Positions 54,414-64,000 of a stretch of DNA of 64,000 nt are shown here, one piece after another. The stretch spans positions 386,244,865 through 386,308,864 of the forward strand of contig OY856186.1 of NCBI GenBank assembly GCA_963693315.1, written 5' to 3'. Under the pieces are notes generated by a model that saw nothing but the letters and a program-made list of their open reading frames with translations, did no database searches and was not told where the DNA came from. The translations under genes were made by a program, and so were the position numbers. Source of the DNA: Diogma glabrata (taxonomy: Eukaryota; Arthropoda; Insecta; Diptera; Cylindrotomidae). Positions within the stretch are counted from its first letter, which is position 1. Each line of letters begins with the position of its first letter.

Positions 54414-57400
54414 ACGCCAGAGAGAGAGAGAGGGAAAGACAAAGGTGGTGGTCTTGCCTTTATCATTCACAAAAGCGTTATATACCGTACAACCACACTA
54501 CCTGCAGTACCAACAAGGAATTATATTAAAATCCGGAAATACGGAAATAATACTAGTCAATATTTATATTCCACCAGTAAGAAGCTGTGATATAGGTTAT
54601 GAACCGTCCATAGGACACTTATTTTATACCAAAGACGTTTAATTCTCGGAGGTGTGAACGCGCACCATGGTCTATGTCACTCACATCTAAACACTGATCC
54701 ACGAGGTGAAAGCATTGCCGATCAAATTGACGGCTCCAATTTTGGAGTCCTCAACGAACCACAACCGACAAGGGTAACAAACAATTCATACTCTTCTCCA
54801 GATATCTTTCTTTGCCAGTATGTCACTAATGCCAGTTGCAGAATGGAGAACTGAAATTGCATTGGGATCAGACCACGTGCCGATCATAATCACCTTAAGC
54901 CGTTCCATAAATCAGATAAATTCCGAAGACATCTATTAATTTTAACAAAGCTGACTGGGAAAACTTTACAAATTTTACCGAAATTGAATTCAGTAAGCAA
55001 TTTCTACCACTAGACGCCCTCTCTGGGGAAAAACAATTCAGAGAAATTTTTAATAAGGCAAGAGCTCGGTACATACCAGCTGGCAGAATCCAAAAAATAA
55101 AACCAAACTTTCCACATGAACACACGTTTCTAATAAAAGAGATGAAATCCGTAAAGCAGATCCAGCCGACTCCAGAATTCCGGACCTGAACAAGCAAATT
55201 AACAAATTGGTCACGAACCATAAAAGAAACAAATGAAGAGAGCTAGTGAGAGAATCAAATCTGGGTACTAGTAAAAGTCTTTGGAAGGTCATCAAGGGCC
55301 TAACTCATCCTCGACAACCCCAAAATAATTGCATGATCGCAAACAATTTAATGTTCAGTTTACAGAAAAGCAGCGTAAACACGAGAAAGAGACTAGATCA
55401 GTGTTGAGACACTTGTGCAAACTTAACACTGACAACTTTGAGGATATTATATTTTCCGAAGAAGAGGTGGAGAATGCAATAAGGAAAATTAAGCTATCAA
55501 AAGCTATAGGACCCGACGGCATCTCAGCCATCATGCTCAAACACATCGGACCCAAAGGTTTGAACTTCCTCACTCCTACACTTAATACATCTTTAAATAC
55601 TCTACATATACCAAATATCTGGAAAACGGCCAGAATCAGCCTCATTTTGAAACTAGGAAAACCGGAAGAAAAGGGAGAGTCCTACAGACCAATATCCATT
55701 CTATCGGTCGCAAACTCATCGAAGCACTTCTGCTCCCTCAGCTGACAAGATCCTGTAATTTGGCGCCACACCAACTTGGCTTCCGGCGAGCACACAGTAC
55801 AACCACCGCGCTACACAGAATACAAAACCAGATCAGTGATGGTCTGAATCAAAAACAACCATGCGCTAGAACAATTTTAGTCGCACTTGACCTGTCAAAA
55901 GCATTCGACACAGTGTCGCACGCTGCTCTATTGGATGATATCTTCAATACTAACTTGCCAGGTTTAATGAAGCGCTGGTTGTGAAATTACCTCAGAGGTC
56001 GCCAAACATATGTTGAGTTCCGTAACAGCAAGTCCAAAATGAGAGTGCTAAGACAAGGAGTTTCTCAAGGCGGAGTTCTCTCACCGTCATTATTCAATCT
56101 CTAACTAAGCAGTTTGCCTACCCCACCAGAAGGAATAACTATCACGTCATATGCAGACGACTGCACAGTGCTTGCAACAGGAAATAACCTGCAGCAACTC
56201 ATAAATATCCTGAATACCTACCTTAATATTCTGAATGATTGGTTTAAAACCAGAAAACTAAAACTTTCCACTGAAAAGTCCACTTCCACACTTTTCACCA
56301 CATGGAAGGAGGTAAATTCAACACTAAGCATCTGCATAGACAACATACTTATTCCTACAGTAAAAAATCCGAGACTGTTGGGTGTAACATTCGACCCACT
56401 GCTTAAATTCAATGCTCATGCACAACTAATAAACTCAAGTTTGAAAAACAGGAATAACGCATTGAAAGCACTAGCGGGTAGTTCATGGGGCAAAGATAAA
56501 AACACGATCTTAACAACGTACAAAGCAATAGGAAGACCCATTATAAATTATGCTGAACCCATATGGACCCCTCAAGTTGCCAACACTCACTGGAATAAGC
56601 TACAAACAACACAAAAGGCAGCCTTGCGAACCGCAACCGGATGTCACCTGATAGCCCACCGCGATCACCTACACGAGGAAAGTAACATATTGCCGGTCCG
56701 TGAACATAATGAAATGCTAACCAAACATATCTATTGGCCTGTCACAAAGAGCAACATCCTTGCAATGACACCCTGACTACAATAGAACCACTCAGAGACA
56801 TAAGGAAGACAGCAAAATGCTTTCTGCAAAATATCAGAGATAGCCAAGTTACTGGTAACATTGACGAATCTACATATAGAACTGGCTTAAAAACACTCCA
56901 CACCAAAACGGTTGAAAATGCAATAAAGAACTATATTCCAAATCGTGTTCTAAATAAAAAGCCACCAAAAGTCGCTGCCGAAGAGGTCCAATTGCCCCGT
57001 AGCACTAGATCCATCCTAGCTCAACTTAGATCGGGTTGGTCACGCATCCTTAACAACTACATGAGTAGAATTGATTCTGAAATTATTGACAAGTGTCCCG
57101 CATGTGAGCGCACGCCAAATGATGTAGACCACCTATTTAATTGTCCTGAAAATAAAACAAACTTGACGAAGGAAGATTTGTGGTACCGCCCAAGGGCAGT
57201 AGCAGAGTTCCTGAACCTGGACATACCAAAACTGTCGCTACAACAACAACAACATGGCATATTATTTTTCCGTAAAATTTCACTGATTGGTAATGCTGAC
57301 CCATAACTAGCCAATCAAGAATTAATTTATCTAATCAATAATAAAGACGATACGACGATAACTAGACTGACATTACCAAGTTTGGTCCTTGGCAAGCTAT

Positions 57401-57886
57401 TTAACCTTCGTTCTAATAGTTTGCCCTTATTCAATTTGCTGTCCTATCAAAATTTGTCTATATATTTGATTTTTTTTGATTTTATTTAATGTTAAAAAAT
57501 TAAATTTCACTTCTTTTCAATCGTTAATTTACAGCTAATAACCAAAAATAAATAACTTGTTTAAAATGAATCAGACAATCACTCGTAATTTTTTTTAATC
57601 ATGATTTTAACGAAATTCTCTACAAATCGTGTAAATACAACTTTTTAAAACCTTGCTATTCTAGTTGCCATGCTACCACAGCTTTTCAAAAAATTCTAAG
57701 TGTGTTAGGCATGTCCAACTAAATCATAAAAAAAAGTTCTGATTGGTGGTTTTTCCGACCACAATTTTTATACTTGATCTCATCAATTTATGACGGTGCA
57801 ACATTTTTGTTATAAAATAGTTTTTTTTATATTTTTTTAATAATAACACATCTGTAAATTAATGTATGTGTATAATTCAAAAATAG

Positions 57887-59347
<1,461 letters not shown>

Positions 59348-60190
59348 ATTAAGTAAATTTTAATTAGAATTTAATTAAATTAATAGTAATTAATTATAGA
59401 GTTAAATTGATGAAATCATAATTTTTGTTTTAAAATTTTAAATGTTCAGTTTCATGTAAAAAAAAAATCGCATACCACAAAACTTCAAAAAGTTGCCCAA
59501 GTATTTTTTTTTGCTTTTAATTTAAATGTCACTACTATTTTAAGAATAGTGTTTATTGTATATTTAGTTAATTCTGTTTTTTTTGTATCAAAATTGTTAA
59601 ATTTTTCTTTCATTTCAAGAATTCTTCTGCAGTCCATCTTTTCTGTTTTTGGAAAATAGTTTAATTTATATGTTTTAAATAAATAATATTTTTTTTCAAC
59701 CGTTTTGAAATGTCAATTATTTAAAAAAAATGCTTCTTTTTTATTTCTAAAAAACATTAAAATAAGTTATTAGTCGATTTGAAATGATATGATTTTCATT
59801 TTTAAAACAAGTGTTGAAACTCTTCGGTTTTGTAGATTTTAAGTGATAGATTTGATGATATCTGATAAGTTTTCTTAGCATTTGTATGCCACTCACAAGT
59901 AGTTCTAAATGGAAATCTCCGTATTTTTACGGTTCGAGCATAATCGTTTTATATCACGTACATAGCATTAAAATCATGACACTCTTAACGCATATGTCTT
60001 AACGTAATATTAAATCTAATCTCTAAGGTTGGTGGGAACATAAAAATTAACAAATAATATTTGGCAAGACATTCGGCTACGAAAATATTTAAAAATATAT
60101 AAAAGATGTTATTTAAGAGCAGAAGTAAAGTGGAAGTTACAGTGTTTGTAAGTTTAAATACGTAAAAAAGTACTCAGTGAATACTAGAAA
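59348..60190 (+). other. simjang 3' UTR and intergenic DNA
   Basis: AT-rich; AATAAT and AAATAAATAATATT signals near 59680 could serve polyadenylation. No ORF recognised. Confidence 0.45.
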
Positions 60191-60196
60191 ATATTT

Positions 60197-61790
60197 TTTA
60201 GTATTAGCTCCGCAAAATGATTGTTTTTGAAGCTGTTTAGAGTCCGCAAACTTTATTTTAGCGGCCTAGTACTTAAAGTCGTAATGACAACACTTTAGCG
60301 GATTCAAAATGTTTATTCGGCAATCTGACAATTGAATGAATTTTAAAACTTTATTAATTTATTAATTCATTTTATATTATAATAATTTTAGGTACGCAAG
60401 TATACAAATTCAGCAATAAATTAGAAACAAAACACTATTTAGAAATGTGAAAATGAAAATTACAGTTAGTGGCATATTTTAAACTATTGTCTGAAATTGA
60501 AACAGTTTCCAAAGAGGATGTTGTAGCTTCAGCTTCTTGAGTACTAATAACGACTTCTTCAGTAACAAGCATGTTAGTGGTCGACTCCGATGACGATTCG
60601 CCTTGTTTCTGGCCCAAAACTAATTTCGACACCTATCGTTAAAATATTAAACATTATAAATATGAATAAAACGTAATTATTAAAATACCTTTCGTTTTTT
60701 TTAACGATTCTTCAATATAGCTTCTGCTACAGCCGTAGACCCATCCCCCGTGTCGTTTTAAGGTTATTAATTCTGCACCTGCATAAGCAACAAGCGTTGC
60801 AGATGTACGTCTATAACAATGCCCCGTGTAAGGTTCAGAATTGGACAACTTTAAGTACTCGGCTACCATTCTGGGCATTGTTCCAAATGTATGAATTCCG
60901 ACACGTTAAATTGTGCACTTTTGATTACGGTATGATATAAAAAAATAATTGTGCAGCACATTTTGTGGCCGAAGACGTGCATATTTATGAAACAATTCTA
61001 ATGGTTTCACAGCTTCACCTTCCGCAACTACAGAAAAAACTCGCTTACGATTTGTTTTTGTATCGGCCAGAGTGATAATCAACGAATTACCGGTATCCAC
61101 AATATCTGGTAGTTTCAGAGAATGCAGTTCTTCTCTTCTGCAGGCACCGCAAATGCCAATAAGAAAAGTCACTTTAACCATTAAATATGTGTCGTCTGAA
61201 GCCTCCTTCAAAAAGTTATTAATTTCCTCTCTTGAAAGGACCTTAGATTTTTTTAGCTTCGTATCCTACGGATTGTCTTTTTAAAATCGCTGTCACTCTT
61301 GAATAATTTTCAATGTTTAAATTTCACCGAAAGAGTAGCGAAAATTTTGACCATAAAGAGGATGGTTTTAAAGTTCTTGACTTTTCATGAAGATTAGCAT
61401 TACATCTTTATTTATAGCGGTAATGCCGTTATCTTTATTCCAGCTTTGAAATATTTCATATTCCTTCTCGTATTGGCTACGAGATTTTTTCGGTAACAAA
61501 TCTAATAGAATATTCTTTGCTTTTTCGGCAATTGATTCTGGTATGCTTACATTTACATCGAATATAGCAGTATAGCACTCATTTTTCACAACACTTCAAA
61601 ATTATAATTATAATAATTGAAAACAAATGCACTAATATTTTTGAGTATTAACAAACGCGTCGTTAATAAATAAATCGATTGCTATGAACATTTTCGCTCA
61701 GCCTTCTAATAAACTGCCGTATTGATGTCAATTTAAAATGAATATTTTAATTCAAGAAAATCCTTTTTGCGGAGCTAATACAAAAAACGT
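60197..61790 (-). mobile_element. Crypton-like tyrosine recombinase element (decayed)
   Basis: A minus-strand tyrosine recombinase pseudogene is framed by GTATTAGCTCCGCAAAA at 60203-60219 and its inverted copy at about 61769-61785. Additional GTCCGC and TAGCGG motifs cluster beside both. Cryptons normally lack terminal inverted repeats, so the repeat may be a coincidence of local subterminal motifs or mark a derived element. Borders are therefore tentative; the recombinase identity is solid. Confidence 0.55.
60435..61589 (-). pseudogene. Crypton-type tyrosine recombinase pseudogene
   Basis: From the right: an N-terminal core-binding piece SRSQYEKEYEIFQSWNKDNG (61480-61420), then LWSKFSLLF, AILKRQSVGY and KKSKVLSREEINNFLKEASD (61370-61195). 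The catalytic domain has GACRREELHSLKL with the first catalytic Arg (about 61145), LADTKTNRKR and ARLRP. After a single in-frame TAA (60906-60908) it continues VGIHTFGTMPRMVAEYL and YTGHCYRRTSATL (His and second Arg), then LKRHGGW (His) and RSYIEES (Tyr nucleophile, about 60715). The C-terminal piece (60632-60435) follows in another frame. The layout matches Crypton-derived proteins of insects, where such enzymes move DNA as circular intermediates. Disabled by at least two stops and two frameshifts. Confidence 0.88.
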
Positions 61791-62478
61791 TGTATGCAAC
61801 ACGTACGCAAATGGCTTTAGCAGACTCATCTTCATATTACGGAAACATTACGATTCGTCCGCTAAAACCATATTTTGCGTACTTATTACATAAACTACTT
61901 TTTTACACATCGCCAAAAAACTTATTATGAAGAATATTGATATTTACTATTAGCAATTGTATTTCTGGAGCGAATATTAGTTGCTGAAGTATAAATATTC
62001 TAGTTCTAGAACAACTTTTGTATTTATCAGCTCCAATTTAAGAACAATGCAGTTATTGTAAAATTAATAAAACCGGTTGTTTGTTAAAAATAACAAGAAA
62101 ACTGATTAAAATACTGTATTCTCCACATTTTCTTGTTGCTTATCTTTTCAGACGTAAAATTTGTTTCCAGTGATCACTTTCAAGACTGGCAAAAGATTAA
62201 TTTGCTTATTAGGCAGAGCTTCTGGATCTGACAGACTGATTTTCTTCAATATTTTCAAAGGACTGCTCAAAGCCATATAAAATGCCAAATATGCGAAATA
62301 AAACAAATTTTAACATAATAGGTTTGGACAAGAATCAAAAAAATTAGTTTGGGTTTTGATCGAACAACAGGAAAAAATTAGTTTGGGTTTTGATCGAACA
62401 ACAGGAAAGAACTGAAGACGAAAAAGCCACTAGTAGCAATTAATTGAATAAAAGTTATTATCCGAAGCAACGAAATAA
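61791..62478. other. Intergenic sequence with a small tandem duplication
   Basis: No ORF recognised. At 62338-62405, AAAAAATTAGTTTGGGTTTT and the following 14 bases occur twice in tandem (34-base unit). Confidence 0.55.
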
Positions 62479-62486
62479 AACACAAT

Positions 62487-64000
62487 CTTTTTTTTTTTTT
62501 TTTTGTTTTTTTTTTTAAGGCGTTCATGCGTTGCCAGGATAATCAGCTTTGAATATTCACCACGGTCATTCGCAACAGCGACATAATTACCATGGCAGCC
62601 GATTTTTTTAAGGTCGTTTATTACGTCAGTCTCCCATTGTAGTCGTGGTCTTCCTCGCGGTCTACCACTCCCTGGGGTACTAACGTACATTTTTATAATC
62701 ATTCCAGACTGTGAATCGGCTCGTAGAATATGCCCAAACCAAGCAATCCTGTTAGAACGGATACAACCTATTCTATCGGATCCTATACTATCAGATCCAC
62801 CCCTTTACCTTGGCTCCCTGTGTTAAGCAATATCGCTCCACCTGCACTCAGACGCTCGCATGCTCTCATGCGTGAACATAAAAAGGTAACTAACAACACC
62901 ACGTTACCCTTGCACGAATATTACGGTGACCACACTCGTTGTCGATTGAAGTCAAGAAAGCCTCCACATAAAACTGCCAGCAACCTGCTGGCAACTGATT
63001 TTAATATCTTGGATGCCTGGGACACCTCCTGGCAACATTACAACACAACTGGCCTTTCTATTACTAACCCGACTTCTACCCAACCTGGTTTCGATTTGCC
63101 ACGTCATACCTGGACTACATTAAACCGAATAAGAACGAATCATGGACGTTGTGCTGATTCTTTCTACAAGTGGGGCATTTCAGAGTCCCCTGAGTGTGAC
63201 TGCGGCGCTCCACAACAAACTATAAAACACATTGCAACTGTGTGTCCAATTCGACGATACAATGGCAACATCTCAGACGTCCATTTGGCAACTCCCGATG
63301 TAGTAGCATGGATAGACTCGCTCGATGTAAACATCTAATGTTCAAATGTACTGCCCAATGTTCAAATATTTTACTTTTTAATTTACTTAAAAGACACGCA
63401 ATCAAATCGATTGTAAGTTCATTTAATGTGTATCCATGTATTGTTTTAGGTAGATTTCATAGAAGAGTCTACCTATTTTTAAGTTTAATTTTTTAATGTG
63501 TCACAAAAAAAACCATACGCTAAATAAAAAATAAAACCTATTATATCAGGACCCTCAAGAAGGTCTCTGATCTCAAAGTTATACCGGGTTCTATACTCTC
63601 CATCGTCTGTCTTAAGTGGACCAAAAATGTAGCGTAGGATCTGACGCTCAAATACAGATAAATGCGATTCGTCATTTTGTGTAAGGGTCCACGTTTGTGA
63701 CCCATACATCACAACCGGTCTAATCAATGTCTTGTATAACTTGAGCTTGGTGTTAGTTGATACATACGGTGATCCAAGGAGAGGTTTAACTGAGTAGAAA
63801 GTTCGATTACCTGCAGCGATTCGAGCTTTAATATCTGTAAGTATGCTGTTGTTTGAGTCAAGCATTGATCCCAAATATTTAAAAGATTCAACTCCCTCAA
63901 TTCGTTCATCGCCGCACATCAAATCTTTCTTCTCAGCCTCTCTTGAAACATTCATATGTTTGGTTTTATTGTAGTTAATTTGCAGACCAATTTTCCTAGC
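62487..64000 (-). mobile_element. Second RTE-type retrotransposon (family B), 3' part, running off the window
   Basis: Enters from the right edge on the minus strand. It reads VESFKYLGSMLDSNNSI, KLYKTLIRPVVMYGSQTWTL, VFERQILRYIFGPLKTDDGE and EIRDLLEGPDIIGF (63890-63545). After a foreign insertion (62773-63530) it continues SNRIAWFGHILRADSQSGMI and RGRPRLQWETDVINDLKKIG (62745-62600), ending in an A-rich tail (T-run 62487-62517 on the plus strand). It is the same clade as the RTE in simjang intron 4 but clearly a different family. The RT core lies outside the window. Confidence 0.87.
62773..63530 (+). mobile_element. 5'-truncated non-LTR retrotransposon inserted in RTE family B
   Basis: It carries only the end of a retrotransposon ORF (to 63338): TIRSTPLPWLPVLSNIAPPA, WTTLNRIRTNHGRCADSFYK, and a zinc-knuckle-like CDCGAPQQTIKHIATVC, then a stop and a TAAATAAAAAATAAAA tail. 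The flanks ATACAACCTATT (62761-62772) and ATAAAACCTATT (63531-63542) are a 12-bp target duplication with one mismatch. Homology to such proteins begins almost exactly at the left border, so it is a short truncated copy. The clade is uncertain (I, Jockey or CR1 group). Confidence 0.85.

Larger units (their letters stand above)
51010..54428 (+). mobile_element. RTE-type non-LTR retrotransposon, apparently full length, inserted in family D
   Basis: A perfect 14-bp duplication AGAGGGAAAGACAA flanks it (50996-51009 and 54429-54442). A 5' UTR of about 375 bases with two 81-bp tandem repeats precedes one intact ORF. The 3' end is short: a TAA almost directly followed by an (AG)n microsatellite that merges into the duplication. 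One ORF and a microsatellite tail are typical of the RTE clade. Intact coding and a perfect duplication suggest recent mobility. Confidence 0.94.
50397..57253 (+). mobile_element. Family D non-LTR retrotransposon in simjang intron 4
   Basis: The boundaries are supported by a 13-bp direct repeat ATGGCATATTATT (50384-50396 and 57254-57266) and a (CAA)n tail directly before the right copy. The order of parts is an N-terminal leader with a 2A-like motif and a PHD-like Cys/His region, endonuclease, a nested RTE (51010-54428), rest of endonuclease, reverse transcriptase and a C-terminal zinc knuckle. Without the RTE the element is about 3.4 kb. It has many stops and frameshifts. Confidence 0.88.
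50505..57253 (+). pseudogene. Family D polyprotein pseudogene (2A-like, PHD-like, EN, RT)
   Basis: LLQILLVMAGIETNPRST (50535-50588) is a 2A-like motif with its final Gly-Pro replaced by Arg-Ser. Cys/His residues follow: WHCIICKNI, then after a frameshift TCKEWCHLKNCSGL and APCCQ, a PHD-like pattern. The endonuclease begins IMQLNCNALTNKI and FLQETKLN (50830-50940). It is cut at RLDRGKDN and resumes after the RTE as GKDKGGGLAFIIHKS (54433 on). RT motifs are KAIGPDGISAIMLKHIG, ARISLILKLGKPEEKGESYR, HQLGFRRAHSTTTALHRIQN, VALDLSKAFDTVSH, RQGVSQGGVLSPSLFNL and SYADDCTVLA (56149-56178). A zinc knuckle CPACERTPNDVDHLFNC ends it (57096-57146). Stops at 55982 and 56103 and several frameshifts inactivate it. 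Confidence 0.86.
49127..57886 (+). other. simjang intron 4 (8.76 kb), filled with transposable elements
   Basis: Donor AAT|GTGAGT at 49126/49127 and acceptor AAAAATAG at 57886. The acceptor lacks a good pyrimidine tract, so its exact position is less certain, but it keeps phase 0. The intron contains an inverted-repeat element (49471-50233) and family D (50397-57253) with an RTE inside it. The remaining sequence shows no coding signal. Confidence 0.8.

Noticed and set aside
60633..60688. Possible 56-bp GT-AG intron in the Crypton recombinase pseudogene
   Set aside because: Removing it does not keep the reading frame, so an indel in a pseudogene is as likely.

Overview
This window looks like AT-rich nuclear DNA from an insect. 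Three spliced host genes can be recognised: the large 3' exon of an arginine kinase (7986-8887), a complete three-exon acireductone dioxygenase (27569-28275), and a complete nine-exon NuRD subunit gene of the simjang/p66/GATAD2 type (48072-59347). Most introns are short (about 50-130 bp), in an A/T-rich background. Arginine kinase as the phosphagen kinase points to an arthropod. The species cannot be named from the sequence. I saw no bacterial or viral host features, no CRISPR array and no rRNA.

Nearly everything else is transposable elements, often nested. Left part: a near-intact non-LTR retrotransposon, family A (about 2500-5977), lies upstream of the arginine kinase exon. A decayed hAT transposon with an 8-bp target duplication (9400-13032) follows, then inverted-repeat elements (13300-14680). 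An I-type retrotransposon with RNase H (about 15990-23800) is split by a 2.69-kb transposon with about 1-kb terminal inverted repeats (17832-20520). Next come a 1.1-kb foldback element (24111-25215) and an RTE-type remnant (25480-26990).

Middle part: downstream of the dioxygenase gene are several small inverted-repeat elements (30060-31848). A minus-strand retrotransposon related to family A (about 31915-39395) is interrupted by a 4.4-kb Jockey-type element with a 15-bp target duplication. Three more family A copies (39905-45490) and one family D fragment follow.

Right part: intron 4 of the simjang gene is 8.76 kb. It holds a MITE-like element and family D (50397-57253), itself split by an intact 1008-codon RTE element (51010-54428). 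Downstream of simjang are a Crypton-like tyrosine recombinase pseudogene (60435-61589, minus) and a second RTE family running off the right edge, split by a truncated retrotransposon 3' end.

The host genes are unrelated to one another: energy buffering, methionine salvage and chromatin repression. The most noteworthy observations are a degenerate 2A-like peptide at the start of family D, the long-TIR transposon with a transposase fragment of an uncommon family, the Crypton remnant with all recombinase catalytic residues still readable, and four nesting events resolved by target-site duplications. All family names come from reading the translations; no database search was possible.
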